Part shown: positions 7,676-15,836 of the stretch, in pieces
Layout of the letters: each line of letters opens with the position of its first letter
Numbering within the stretch: position 1 is the first letter of the stretch
Source: JAWVFK01 sp033856175
GTDB taxonomy: Bacteria; Actinomycetota; Thermoleophilia; Solirubrobacterales; 70-9
DNA: 64,000 nucleotides
Direction: 5' to 3'
NCBI GenBank assembly: GCA_033856175.1
Contig: JAWVFK010000020.1
Location: forward strand, 62,001-126,000
Made by a program: the position numbers and the translations under genes
Notes under the pieces: model-generated
What the model was told of the DNA's origin: nothing
Database searches by the model: none
What the model saw: only the letters and a program-made list of their open reading frames with translations

Positions 7676-8640
7676 AGCTGCCGCTTCCCAAGGCACTGCA
7701 GAAGCCCGGCCGTCCCGGCGAGGGCAACGGCTCCGGCGGCGACCTCGCGGCGCTGGTCGATCGCGCCAAGGAGGTCCCGGTCGACGTCGCCGGCTGGGTC
7801 GACGAGCGCACCGGCGGCTCGAGCTTCCTCACCGGGATGCTCTTCCGCAAGGTCCCGAAGGGGACCAACTGGTACTACAGCCTCGGCTCGGCGACGCTCT
7901 TCGCCTTCGCCGCCCAGGCGCTGACGGGCGTATTCCTGGCGATGTTCTACACGCCGTCGCCGACCCAGGCCTACGGCTCGATCACCCACCTGACCAACGA
8001 CGTCTTCCTCGGCCAGTTCGTGCGCGGCATGCACAAGTGGGGCGCCAGCGTGATGGTGATCCTCGTCTTCATCCACATGGCGCGGACCTTCTTCTTCGGC
8101 GCCTACAAGTACCCGCGCGAGCTCAACTGGATCATCGGCGTCATCCTGCTGATCCTGACCCTGGTGATGGGCTTCACCGGCTACCTGCTGCCCTTTGACC
8201 AGCGCTCCTTCTGGGCCACGGTCGTCGGCGTCAACATCAACGGCACCGGCCCCGTCGTCGGCCCCTACCTCAGCGACTTCTTACGCGCCGGCAGCGAGTT
8301 CGGGCCGTCGACCCTGTCGCGCTTCTACGCGATCCACATGCTGCTCGTTCCCGGAGCGCTGATGGCGCTGATCGGCGCCCATCTCTACCTCGTCGTCAAG
8401 CTCGGCACGACGGCGCCGCCCTGGATCAAGGCCGAGCGCCCGAAGAGCGTCCGCCGCCAGCAGATCGAGCTGGCGATCGGCGCCCCCGGCAACGGCGCCG
8501 CCAGCCATCAGCCGCTTGCCGCCGACGCCGCCCCGCAGACCGGCGAGCAGCTGCCTGAGACGACCGCGGGCGCCGACACCGGCAGCGACGCCGGCGAGCG
8601 GCCGGCCGAGACCGAGCCCGATGCCGAGGGCAGCGCCTGA
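7672..8640 (+). CDS. qcrB: Cytochrome b, N-terminal (b6-type) subunit
   Basis: Membrane subunit that binds both b hemes. The 322 residues hold four main membrane helices; the heme ligands are H121 and H135 on one helix (GMHKWGASVMVILVFIHMAR) and H222 and H237 on another. The split after the fourth helix is the b6f/Bacillus arrangement rather than a full-length cytochrome b. The last 60 residues form an acidic, Ala/Gly-rich tail without evident function. It overlaps qcrA by four bases and the next subunit by one. Confidence 0.95.
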   Translation: MKLPLPKALQKPGRPGEGNGSGGDLAALVDRAKEVPVDVAGWVDERTGGSSFLTGMLFRKVPKGTNWYYSLGSATLFAFAAQALTGVFLAMFYTPSPTQAYGSITHLTNDVFLGQFVRGMHKWGASVMVILVFIHMARTFFFGAYKYPRELNWIIGVILLILTLVMGFTGYLLPFDQRSFWATVVGVNINGTGPVVGPYLSDFLRAGSEFGPSTLSRFYAIHMLLVPGALMALIGAHLYLVVKLGTTAPPWIKAERPKSVRRQQIELAIGAPGNGAASHQPLAADAAPQTGEQLPETTAGADTGSDAGERPAETEPDAEGSA

Positions 8641-9338
8641 TGAACCGCGCCGAGAAGGAGCGCTACCTCCAGGAGTACGAGGTCCTCAAGAAGAAGGGCA
8701 AGCCCTTCTTCCCCTACGCCGTCCTCAAGGACTCGGCGATGGCGTTCATCGTCCTCGCCGTGATCATCACGATGTCGCTCGTCCTCGGCGCCGAGCAGGG
8801 CCCGAAGGCCGACCCGACGACCACCACCTACGTGCCGCGGCCGGAGTGGTACTTCTTCTTCCTCTTCGAGGTCCTCAGGGTCATCAAGCCCTACGAGCTG
8901 GTCCCGATCGCGACGATCGGCATCCCGACGATCGCGATGGTGCTGCTGATCCTGCTGCCGTTCTACGACCGAGGTCCCGAGCGCCGGCCCGAGCGCCGGC
9001 CGATCGCGACGACGGCGGGGATCCTGACGATCATCGCGATGGCCTACCTGACCTACCTCGGCGCCACGGCCGGCTCGCCGACCGAGATCGACCTCAAGAC
9101 GGCGGCCCAGTACGAGACCGGCAAGCAGGTGGCGGCGCAGTCGGGCTGCCTCGCCTGCCACAAGTTCGGCGAGAATGGCGGCACCCTCGGCCCCAACCTC
9201 ACCCACATCGGCGCCAGGCTGCCGCGCGCGGCGATCGCCAGGACGCTGACCAACCCGACGGTGCCGATGCCGAACTACAGCAACCTGCCGAAGCGCAAGT
9301 ACGACGCGCTCGTCAACTTCCTCTCCTCGCTTCACTGA
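8640..9338 (+). CDS. qcrC: Cytochrome b C-terminal domain (subunit IV) fused to cytochrome c
   Basis: A 232-residue third subunit. The first part is subunit IV of a split cytochrome b: VPRPEWYFFFLFEVLR carries the PEWY quinol-site motif (residues 68-71), with three hydrophobic segments (about 32-50, 87-107 and 123-141). The second part (about 150-232) is a monoheme cytochrome c with CLACH (170-174) and a candidate axial Met at about 210. The same fusion is known in Bacillus QcrC. It replaces a separate cytochrome c1, so electrons pass from the Rieske centre to a tethered heme. Confidence 0.95.
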   Translation: MNRAEKERYLQEYEVLKKKGKPFFPYAVLKDSAMAFIVLAVIITMSLVLGAEQGPKADPTTTTYVPRPEWYFFFLFEVLRVIKPYELVPIATIGIPTIAMVLLILLPFYDRGPERRPERRPIATTAGILTIIAMAYLTYLGATAGSPTEIDLKTAAQYETGKQVAAQSGCLACHKFGENGGTLGPNLTHIGARLPRAAIARTLTNPTVPMPNYSNLPKRKYDALVNFLSSLH

Positions 9339-9365
9339 GCGCCCTGCGCTGCGCAGCCGACCCTC

Positions 9366-9381
9366 TAACCTCGCCCGCATG
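9366..9381 (+). promoter_or_regulatory. TANNNT box of leaderless menG transcript
   Basis: TAACCT at 9366-9371 lies seven bases before the ATG of menG at 9379. The spacing fits a leaderless transcript; there is no good ribosome-binding site before the ATG. Confidence 0.4.
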
Positions 9382-10128
9382 ACCGAGCAAGCCACGCCAG
9401 CGGCCGAGGCGGAGATCCCGAGCCGCTCCTCAGAGGAGTTCGCCGGCCAGGTCCGGGGGATGTTCGACCGCATCGCCGGCCACTACGACGCGATGAACTC
9501 GGCGATGACGGCGGGCCTGCACCATCGCTGGCGCGAGCGCACCGTCGACCGTGTCGATCCGGCGCCAGGCGACGCCGCCCTCGACGTCTGCTGCGGCACC
9601 GGCGACCTCGCCCTCGAGCTGGCCAAGCGGGTCGGCCCGTCGGGCAGCGTCGTCGGCTGCGACTTCTCCGAGCCGATGCTCGAGCTGGCGCGCGCCAAGG
9701 CGTCGCGGGACGGCATCGGCCAGGCGCGGTTCGAGTGGGCCGATGCCCTCGAGCTGCCCTACGACGCCGAGAGCTTCGACGTCGCCACGGTCGGCTTCGG
9801 CGCCCGCAACCTCGCCGACCTGGATCGCGGCATCGCCGAGATGGCTCGCGTCCTGCGACCCGGCGGGCGGCTGGGCATTCTCGAGATCACCCAGCCGCGT
9901 CGGCCGCCGCTGTCAACCTTCTACTCGCTCTGGTTCGATCGGATCGTGCCGCTGCTCGGCAGCGTTGCCGGCGACAGCGCCGCCTACACCTACCTGCCGC
10001 AGTCGGTCAAGAGCTTCCCCTCGCCGCAGGAGCTGGCCGCCAGGCTCGATCGCGCCGGCCTCGAGGACGTCCGCTACACGATCCTCGCCGGCGGGATCAT
10101 CGCGATCCACCACGCGCGCAAGCCCTGA
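9379..10128 (+). CDS. menG: Demethylmenaquinone methyltransferase (UbiE/MenG family)
   Basis: Transfers the last methyl group from SAM in menaquinone synthesis. The 249-residue protein shows the UbiE/COQ5 motifs: RGMFDRIAGHYDAMNSAMT near the N-terminus, the SAM site DVCCGTGDLALELA (about residues 70-83), and GFGARNLADLDRGIAEMARV in the middle, and LGILEITQP after it. It lies between the bc complex and the polyprenyl synthase, so the quinone substrate of the complex is built by its neighbours. Confidence 0.93.
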   Translation: MTEQATPAAEAEIPSRSSEEFAGQVRGMFDRIAGHYDAMNSAMTAGLHHRWRERTVDRVDPAPGDAALDVCCGTGDLALELAKRVGPSGSVVGCDFSEPMLELARAKASRDGIGQARFEWADALELPYDAESFDVATVGFGARNLADLDRGIAEMARVLRPGGRLGILEITQPRRPPLSTFYSLWFDRIVPLLGSVAGDSAAYTYLPQSVKSFPSPQELAARLDRAGLEDVRYTILAGGIIAIHHARKP

Positions 10129-10150
10129 CCGCTGCCCTCAGCTGGTCGCC

Positions 10151-11134
10151 ATGCCCCGCCCATCCAGCGTCCCGCCGCCAGTCACCCTCGTCACCGACGC
10201 GGCCGGCGGCTGGCTGCCGGCGCGGCTCGGTGAGGTCGAAGCGAGACTCGGCGATCTCGCCGGCGGCCACGGGGCGCTGCTCGCTGAGGATGCCCGGGCG
10301 ACCCTCGCCGCCGGCGGCAAGCGCCTGCGGCCGCTGCTCGTCCTGCTCTGCGCCGGTCCCGACTCGGCCGCCACGGCGGTTCGCGCCGCGACGGCGATCG
10401 AGCTCGTCCACATGGCGACGCTCGTCCACGACGACGTCCTCGACCGCGCTCCGCTGCGACGCGGCGTCCCGACCGTCGCCGCGGTCTCGGGAGCCGAGCG
10501 GGCCACGGCGCTCGGCGACCTGCTCTTCTCACGCGCCTTCGCCGAGCTCTCGCAGCCCGGCGACGAGCGCCGCGTGCGGCTGCTGAGCGAGGCCTCTGTC
10601 GGCCTGGCGCTCGGCGAGCTGGCCCAGCGCCACGACGCCTTCGACATCGGCATCGATGCCGAGCGCTACCTCTATCGCTGCCGGCTGAAGACGGCGCGGC
10701 TGTTCGAGTGCGCCTGCCTGCTCGGCCGCGAGCCTGCCGAGCCCGACCTCGAGCAGGCGCTGGCCAGCTTCGGCGAGCGGATCGGCCTCGCCTTCCAGCT
10801 GCTCGACGACGTCCTCGACGTCGCCGGGCCGCCTGAGCGAACGGGCAAGGCGCGCGGCACCGACCTGATCGACGGCACGGTCACGCTGCCGCTGATCCTC
10901 GCCAGGCAGAAGGACTCCAAGCTGGCGAGCGCCGAGCTTCGCGGCCTCGACAGCGAGCAGGCCGAGGATCTATGTAGGCGGATCGCCGCCAACGGCGCCC
11001 TCGACGAGGTCCGAGCGATCGCGCTCGAGCACGTCAACGAGGCCAAGGCGCTGCTCGAGCATCCCGGCTTCGACGCCGAGGAGCGCCGCCTGCTGGCACT
11101 GGTCGCCGACGGCGTCGTCGAGCGCTACGCCTGA
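10151..11134 (+). CDS. Polyprenyl diphosphate synthase (menaquinone side chain)
   Basis: Elongates prenyl diphosphates with isopentenyl diphosphate, here most likely for the menaquinone tail. The ATG at 10151 gives 327 residues. The first Asp-rich motif is HDDVLD (residues 93-98) followed by RRGVPT, the second QLLDDVLD (217-223), and GGKRLRP (55-61) binds IPP. A much longer upstream frame overlaps menG and is rejected. Chain length cannot be read from the sequence. It ends the respiration block; the short protein at 6529 could be a partner. Confidence 0.92.
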   Translation: MPRPSSVPPPVTLVTDAAGGWLPARLGEVEARLGDLAGGHGALLAEDARATLAAGGKRLRPLLVLLCAGPDSAATAVRAATAIELVHMATLVHDDVLDRAPLRRGVPTVAAVSGAERATALGDLLFSRAFAELSQPGDERRVRLLSEASVGLALGELAQRHDAFDIGIDAERYLYRCRLKTARLFECACLLGREPAEPDLEQALASFGERIGLAFQLLDDVLDVAGPPERTGKARGTDLIDGTVTLPLILARQKDSKLASAELRGLDSEQAEDLCRRIAANGALDEVRAIALEHVNEAKALLEHPGFDAEERRLLALVADGVVERYA

Positions 11135-11177
11135 GGAGGAAGCCCGCCGCTCGCAGTCGCGGCGCGGCGCGGCGCGA

Positions 11178-11507
11178 CTAGAAGTCTTCGGGCAGGACCT
11201 GGCCGGCGTGGAGCGCGCCGACGAAGCGATCGACGTACTCGGTCATCGAGGAGCGGCTGAGCTCCTCGAGGTCGGCGAGGATCTCCTCGGCCGCCCGGTC
11301 GAGCTCGCGGTCGAAGCGCTCGACGGCGCTGTCGGAGAAGACGCCGCCGCCGTTCCAGTCGCAGTTGGGGCAGGCCAGCTCGACGTTCCAGTGCTCGGGG
11401 CCGGCCTCGGACCAGTCGGTCGGGTGGACGAAGGGCCGCGAACAGGAGGGGCAGACGTGCATGCCCGTCTCGGTCGTGACTCGCTGGGTTTCCTTTCTGA
11501 CGCTCAT
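11178..11507 (-). CDS. Small zinc-ribbon protein
   Basis: A 109-residue protein, minus strand, start ATG at 11507 after GGGAG. CPSC (residues about 19-22) and CPNC (about 47-50) make a four-cysteine zinc ribbon; the rest is an acidic helix with RFDRELDRAAEEILADLEEL. I recognise no named family; similar short ribbons occur next to housekeeping genes in actinobacteria. It is convergent with the polyprenyl synthase and divergent from dcd. Confidence 0.7.
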   Translation of the reverse strand: MSVRKETQRVTTETGMHVCPSCSRPFVHPTDWSEAGPEHWNVELACPNCDWNGGGVFSDSAVERFDRELDRAAEEILADLEELSRSSMTEYVDRFVGALHAGQVLPEDF

Positions 11508-11601
11508 TCTGGCTCCCGTATCGGCAGTGAGCTCAGATCACTTAACCCCTTGCCGCGGACGGGTAGGCGGCGCCCGCCTGCCCAATAGACTCGCGCCTCC
11601 G

Positions 11602-12183
11602 ATGGTGCTCAGCGACCGCACGATCAAGCAGGAGATCGAGTCCGGAAGGCTCGTCCTCGATCCCTACGACTCCGGGCTCGTCCAGCCCTCGAGCGTCGAC
11701 GTCCGCGTCGACCGTCAGTTCCGCGTCTTCCACAACGCCCGCCGGCCCTACATCGACGTCCGCAAGCCGACCGAGGATCTGACCGAGCTGGTGACGATCT
11801 CCGACGAGGAGCCCTTCATCCTCCACCCCGGCGAGTTCGTCCTCGGCCAGACGCTCGAGCGGGTGAAGCTGCCCAACGACCTCGTCGCCCGGCTCGAAGG
11901 CAAGTCCTCGCTCGGCCGGCTCGGGCTGCTGATCCACTCGACCGCGGGCTTCGTCGATCCGGGCTTCGAGGGCAACCTGACGCTCGAGCTTTCCAACGTC
12001 GCCAACCTGCCGATCACGATCTATCACCGCATGCCGATCGGCCAGATCTCGTTCATGCGGATGGACGCCCCGGTCGAGAGCGTCTACGGCAGCGGCGAGG
12101 CGGGCAGCAAGTACCAGGGCCAGGCGGAACCGACGCCGAGCCGCTTCTACCTCAACTTTCCGACCGCCGACGAGAAAAGCTAA
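11602..12183 (+). CDS. dcd: dCTP deaminase
   Basis: Deaminates dCTP for dUMP/dTTP supply. The ATG at 11602 gives 193 residues, the normal length, starting MVLSDRTIKQEIESGRL. Family motifs LEGKSSLGRLGLLIHSTAG and FEGNLTLELSN are present, with the catalytic Glu in the latter stretch. Actinobacterial members are often bifunctional dCTP deaminase/dUTPases; the sequence alone does not settle this. TAGACT lies ten bases before the ATG and can serve as the -10. Confidence 0.95.
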   Translation: MVLSDRTIKQEIESGRLVLDPYDSGLVQPSSVDVRVDRQFRVFHNARRPYIDVRKPTEDLTELVTISDEEPFILHPGEFVLGQTLERVKLPNDLVARLEGKSSLGRLGLLIHSTAGFVDPGFEGNLTLELSNVANLPITIYHRMPIGQISFMRMDAPVESVYGSGEAGSKYQGQAEPTPSRFYLNFPTADEKS

Positions 12184-12204
12184 GGCTTCGGGGCGGTGCC
12201 CCGA

Positions 12205-12219
12205 TACCATCGATGCATG
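12205..12219 (+). promoter_or_regulatory. TANNNT box of leaderless tatA transcript
   Basis: TACCAT at 12205-12210, six bases before the ATG of tatA at 12217. This is the leaderless spacing. Confidence 0.45.
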
Positions 12220-12477
12220 TTCAACCAAGTTGGACCACTCGAGATCCTGCTCGTCCTCGGCATCGCGCTGATCGTCTTCGGGCCGAAGCGCCTGCCCGAG
12301 CTGGGCCGTTCGGCGGGCAAGGGCATCCGCGAGTTCCGCTCGTCGTTGAGCGGCGACCGCGACGAGGCCGAGGAGCCCAAGCGCGAGCTCAGCCAGGGCG
12401 AGGGAGTCAACCCGCCCGCCGGCGAGGCCGCCGCTGAGCCCGTCGAGGGCGAGGTACTGAGCGAGCGCAAGGTCTGA
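12217..12477 (+). CDS. tatA: Twin-arginine translocase subunit TatA/TatB
   Basis: An 86-residue protein starting at ATG 12217. It has the TatA/B form: a short N-terminal helix (GPLEILLVLGIALIVFGP, residues about 5-22), then PKRLPELGRSAGKGIREF, the amphipathic helix, and an acidic tail. It forms the pore with TatC, encoded 9 bases downstream. The Rieske protein in this window is a probable substrate. TatA versus TatB cannot be separated with certainty, but FGPKRLPELGRSAGKG is TatA-like. Confidence 0.93.
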   Translation: MFNQVGPLEILLVLGIALIVFGPKRLPELGRSAGKGIREFRSSLSGDRDEAEEPKRELSQGEGVNPPAGEAAAEPVEGEVLSERKV

Positions 12478-12486
12478 CCGAGCCCG

Positions 12487-13260
12487 ATGGCTCGGCTGAA
12501 GGCCGCCGGCTTCAATGAGCGCCTGACGCTCGTCGAGCACCTCGACGAGCTGCGAACGCGGCTGATCGTTTCGATCGCCGCCTTCGCCGTCGCGATCGCG
12601 CTTTGCTTCTGGCAGAACCACCTGCTGCTCGACATCGCCAACCAGCCGTTGCCGCCCGGGCGGGTGCCGACGACCTTCGGCGTCACCGAGCCCTTCTTCA
12701 CGACGATGACGGTGGTCGCCTACGGGGCGATCCTGATCGCGATGCCGGTCGTCCTCTTCCAGCTCTCGGCCTTCGTCCTGCCGGCGCTCAGCCCCGGGGA
12801 GCGGCGGATCGCGCTGCCGCTGCTGCTGATGGTGCCGGTGCTCTTCCTCGCCGGCGTCGTCTTCAGCTACTTCGTGATCATGCCGGCGGCGACGAAGTTC
12901 CTGCTCAACTTCAACAGCAGCGAGTTCCAGATCCTCGTTCGCGCTCGCGACTACTACAGCTTCTTGGGCATGACCCTGCTGACGCTCGGCCTCGTCTTCC
13001 AGGTGCCGATCGTCATCCTCGCCCTCTGCCGGATCGGCGTCATCACCGCCGACCAGCTGGCGAGCAACCGCCGCTACGCCGTGCTGGTGATCGCGATCAT
13101 TGCCGTCCTGCTGCCGGGAACCGACCCGGTGACGACCTCGCTGATCATGCTGCCGATGCTGCTGCTGTTCGAGCTCGGGATCGTCCTCGGCCGCGCCTTC
13201 GGGCGCAGGCCCGGGGACGCCTTCGAGCCCGAGCCTCAGCCGTCGCCGCAGGGTCAGTAG
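12487..13260 (+). CDS. tatC: Twin-arginine translocase subunit TatC
   Basis: A 257-residue six-helix membrane protein that recognises Tat signal peptides. The N-terminal ERLTLVEHLDELRTRL carries the conserved HLxELR motif, and VTEPFFTTMTV and LPALSPGERR are family positions. The gene directly follows tatA. The C-terminal tail after the last helix is short and polar. Confidence 0.96.
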   Translation: MARLKAAGFNERLTLVEHLDELRTRLIVSIAAFAVAIALCFWQNHLLLDIANQPLPPGRVPTTFGVTEPFFTTMTVVAYGAILIAMPVVLFQLSAFVLPALSPGERRIALPLLLMVPVLFLAGVVFSYFVIMPAATKFLLNFNSSEFQILVRARDYYSFLGMTLLTLGLVFQVPIVILALCRIGVITADQLASNRRYAVLVIAIIAVLLPGTDPVTTSLIMLPMLLLFELGIVLGRAFGRRPGDAFEPEPQPSPQGQ

Positions 13261-13272
13261 CCTCCCGAGCCG

Positions 13273-14091
13273 ATGCTCTTCGACCTTCGCGGCAAGCGCA
13301 AGCGGGCGATCCAGGTGATCTACGCCGGCCTCGCCATCCTGATGGGCGGCGGCCTCGTCCTCTTCGGCATCGGCTCGAGCGCCAACGGCGGCCTGCTCGA
13401 CGCGCTCGGGATCGGCGGCAACAACGCGAGCCAGCCCGGCGCCAACTACGACACCGAAGCGGCCAAGCTCGAGCGCAAGCTGAAGTTGAAGCCGAACGAC
13501 CCGACGCTGCTGCTGCAGTTGGCGCGGACGCGCATCCTGGCCGGCAACACCAAGTCGCCGAGCAACTCGACGACCGGCCAGGTGACCTACTCCCAGGCCT
13601 CGTTGAACGAGTTCCAGCAGGCAGCCGACGCCTGGGAGAGCTACCTGAAGGCGGTCAAGGGCAGGCCAAGCTCGAAATCGGCGATCCTCGTCGCCCAGAC
13701 CTACATCGGCCTCGCCCAGAACGAGCGCTCGGTGATCACCGCGGTCGACGACATCAAGGGCGCCGCGAGGGCGCAGGAGATCTACGCCAAGACAAGTCCC
13801 AGCCTCGGCTCGCTGAGCCAGCTGGCGATCTACCAGTACCTGGCCGGTGACGCCGCCGTTGGCGACGTGACCGCGAAGAAGGCTGTCGCCAAGGCCGACG
13901 CCTCGAACCGCGAGGTCCTGAAGACGCGCCTCAAGCAGGCGCGAAAGCAGGGGCTGCTGCTGAAGAAGCAGGTCAAGAAGGCGGCGAAGACTCAGGGCAC
14001 GAAGGACCAGCTGCAGCATCCCCTGGGCGGTCTCAGCGGCGGTGGCGCTGGCGGCGGCTTGCTCAACGTGCCGGCCGGATCCTCGCCATAG
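13273..14091 (+). CDS. Membrane-anchored TPR-like protein
   Basis: A 272-residue protein: a basic N-terminus (FDLRGKRKRAIQ), one membrane segment (about residues 15-37), then helical TPR-like pairs (LERKLKLKPNDPTLLLQLAR and LNEFQQAADAWESYLK) and a Lys-rich helix near the C-terminus, ending in a Gly-rich tail. No catalytic motif. It follows tatC by 12 bases and may belong to the same transcript. It could be a periplasmic-side scaffold; the function is unknown. Confidence 0.75.
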   Translation: MLFDLRGKRKRAIQVIYAGLAILMGGGLVLFGIGSSANGGLLDALGIGGNNASQPGANYDTEAAKLERKLKLKPNDPTLLLQLARTRILAGNTKSPSNSTTGQVTYSQASLNEFQQAADAWESYLKAVKGRPSSKSAILVAQTYIGLAQNERSVITAVDDIKGAARAQEIYAKTSPSLGSLSQLAIYQYLAGDAAVGDVTAKKAVAKADASNREVLKTRLKQARKQGLLLKKQVKKAAKTQGTKDQLQHPLGGLSGGGAGGGLLNVPAGSSP

Positions 14092-14118
14092 CGGACGCCC
14101 ACCTAGAATGAGCGCTCT

Positions 14119-14191
14119 GGGCCGTTAGCTCAACTGGCAGAGCAGGAGACTCTTAATCTCAAGGTTGAAGGTTCGAGTCCTTCACGGCCCA
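14119..14191 (+). tRNA. tRNA-Lys (anticodon CTT)
   Basis: A 73-base cloverleaf: acceptor GGGCCGT/ACGGCCC with discriminator A, D-arm GCTC/GAGC, anticodon loop CTCTTAA (14150-14156, anticodon CTT at 14152-14154), T-arm GAAGG/CCTTC with loop TTCGAGT. The base pair 27-43 of the anticodon stem is G-A. CCA is not encoded. It marks the border between the housekeeping block and the accessory region, but I found no repeated 3' end that would indicate an integrated element. Confidence 0.95.
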
Positions 14192-14263
14192 TGCGCGGCG
14201 GCCTCCCCGGGTAGCCGCCACTCATAGGCAGCCAGCTCATAAGTATCATCGCCGGCCGAACGG

Positions 14264-14812
14264 ATGCTCGGCAAGGCTCGAACTCGGAGTTGGCGGCACT
14301 GGGAGCGCGTCGGGCGCCGGCAGCAACCCGTGCGCGTCCGCCCCAATGCGATTCGCCAGAGCGCGCTGTTCTTCGAGCTGCCGGGTGGCATTCATGGCCG
14401 GATCCGCCGCTCGGATCTCCTGCGAGGCCAGAGCGGGATGCCCTTCGCGGCGCTGGTAGGTGAAGAGATCGAGGGCCTGGTGATCGCCGTCGAGCCCGAT
14501 GAGCGTGGTCTGCTCGTCTCCCCTCGCCACCTCGCCGCGCGGCGCTTTGGGCGGATAGCGGGTCGTCGGCGCCGGGTGCAAGGGCGGGTCCTGTACGCCA
14601 ACGGCGGCGGCCTCGTCGTCGACCTCGGCGGCAGGATCACCGGCTTCGTGCCCCGCTCCGAGCTGCCCCCCGAGCACTCGGCGCAGCACACCGCTCTGGC
14701 CGGCGAGCGGTGGCAGGGCTATGTCCTCGAGACGACTCGAAGGTCGATCGTCCTGACGTCTCTGAGCCCGAATCGACGAGCATGGCGGGCGCCATCGTCT
14801 CCGCGTCGATAG
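14264..14812 (+). CDS. Protein with two S1-like (OB-fold) repeats
   Basis: A 182-residue basic protein. Two segments look like S1 RNA-binding units: residues about 38-85 (FELPGGIHGRIRRSDL ... LVIAVEPDERGLLVSPRHL) and about 102-165 (VQGRVLYANGGGLVVDLGG, GFVPRSEL, GERWQGYVLETTRRSIVLT). Ribosomal protein S1 and Tex proteins carry such repeats; this one is far shorter and has no other domain. It is probably an RNA-binding protein. A long frame lies on the opposite strand, but only this strand gives a recognisable fold. Confidence 0.6.
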   Translation: MLGKARTRSWRHWERVGRRQQPVRVRPNAIRQSALFFELPGGIHGRIRRSDLLRGQSGMPFAALVGEEIEGLVIAVEPDERGLLVSPRHLAARRFGRIAGRRRRVQGRVLYANGGGLVVDLGGRITGFVPRSELPPEHSAQHTALAGERWQGYVLETTRRSIVLTSLSPNRRAWRAPSSPRR

Positions 14813-14843
14813 CCAAAGGAGCAGCCCCTTTTCGCCTTGCCGG

Positions 14844-14881
14844 TTGACCCGGCGGTCGCGGCGAGCTAGCATCGCGCCATG
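14844..14881 (+). promoter_or_regulatory. Sigma-70-type promoter of the ECF sigma gene, leaderless
   Basis: TTGACC (14844-14849), a 17-base spacer and TAGCAT (14867-14872), followed six bases later by the ATG at 14879. The hexamers and spacing are identical to those of the promoter at 46205-46233. The start point would fall at the ATG, which fixes that start. Confidence 0.7.
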
Positions 14882-15655
14882 GAACGGGCAGCCTTGGGGG
14901 GCGGCCAACTGAGGAGGCGCTGGCGTGTTACGTCCGGCTCTAACGCCGATGCTGTGCTCGCGACCCTGGTCGAAAGGGCCCAGACAGGCGACCCGGTGGC
15001 CGTCGAGCAGTTCTGCAGTTTCTTCTTCGATGACATCTACAACTACGCGGTCGCGGCTCTGGCCGGCCAGGGGGAGCCACACGACATGACTCAGCAAATC
15101 TTCCTCAAGGTCCTGGCGGCCCTGCCCGGCTACAAGCAGCGCAGAGGCGTCCCCTTCCGCGCCTGGCTCTTCCGGATCGCCCGCAACGCGGTGATGAACG
15201 AGAAGCAACTGCATCGCCATCGGCGCGAGGTCCTAGAACCACCCATGATGGTGAACCGTCGCCGTGAGGCGCTTGGACCGGACACCGCCGCCAGCGTCTG
15301 GCGAGGCTCTTGGCTCGACGACCCGGACCTTCAAGCGCTTGTCGATCGGCTACCGGTTGCGCAGCGTGAGGTCCTGTTGCTCCGGCACGGCTTCGATTTC
15401 ACGATCGACCAGATAGCGACGGTCATGGACCGTACGCCGGAGGCGGTGGCTGAGCTTCAGCGACGCGCTCTGGTCGGCTTGGAGCAGCGCCTCGGCGCCA
15501 TCCGAGCTCGCCGCGAGCGCCTTGTGCGCCGGTCGCCGATGCGCCTGCGCTACAAGCCGGCGCGCGTGATCGTCACGCGCCGCTTCGCGCTCGAGCGGCC
15601 CCTCCTGAGCCAGGGCTTCTACTCGCCGATCATCGCCCTTCGCCAAGGCCGATAA
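14879..15655 (+). CDS. ECF-type RNA polymerase sigma factor with basic C-terminal extension
   Basis: A 258-residue sigma factor. Region 2 (about residues 28-95) includes DPVAVEQFCSFFFDDIYNYA, DMTQQIFLKVLAALPGYK and the -10 reader FRAWLFRIARNAVMNE; region 4 (about 145-200) has LPVAQREVLLLRHGFDFT and IATVMDRTPEAVAELQRRAL. About 50 basic residues follow region 4, ending LSQGFYSPIIALRQGR; the ECF factor at 54075 has a comparable basic tail. No anti-sigma gene of the zinc-finger or RskA type lies beside it. It is a candidate reader of the repeated promoter found further along this window. Confidence 0.88.
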   Translation: MERAALGGGQLRRRWRVTSGSNADAVLATLVERAQTGDPVAVEQFCSFFFDDIYNYAVAALAGQGEPHDMTQQIFLKVLAALPGYKQRRGVPFRAWLFRIARNAVMNEKQLHRHRREVLEPPMMVNRRREALGPDTAASVWRGSWLDDPDLQALVDRLPVAQREVLLLRHGFDFTIDQIATVMDRTPEAVAELQRRALVGLEQRLGAIRARRERLVRRSPMRLRYKPARVIVTRRFALERPLLSQGFYSPIIALRQGR

Positions 15656-15836
15656 ACCCGCCGGCTCCGGCCGCGAGGCCCGAAACGTCGCCAACTCAGG
15701 CACGGGTACTGCTTTTTCGCCAAATTAGCCGTGGGATTTTGGACCCCTTGGCTGTTTCTATTAGTAGAGGCATCCAAACGTCCGTCCGGTCCCTGGCGTC
15801 GTCAGGGGTGAGGCGGGCGAGAACAGAGGGGTACGA

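Noticed and set aside
11542..14019. 825-codon open frame on the minus strand opposite dcd, tatA, tatC and the TPR-like gene
   Set aside because: It is antisense to clearly recognisable genes and its low-complexity Arg/Leu/Val/Asp-rich product is what GC-biased third positions give in the opposite frame.
14119..14191. tRNA-Lys as attachment site of an integrated element starting the accessory region
   Set aside because: No copy of the tRNA 3' end and no integrase gene found in the rest of the window.
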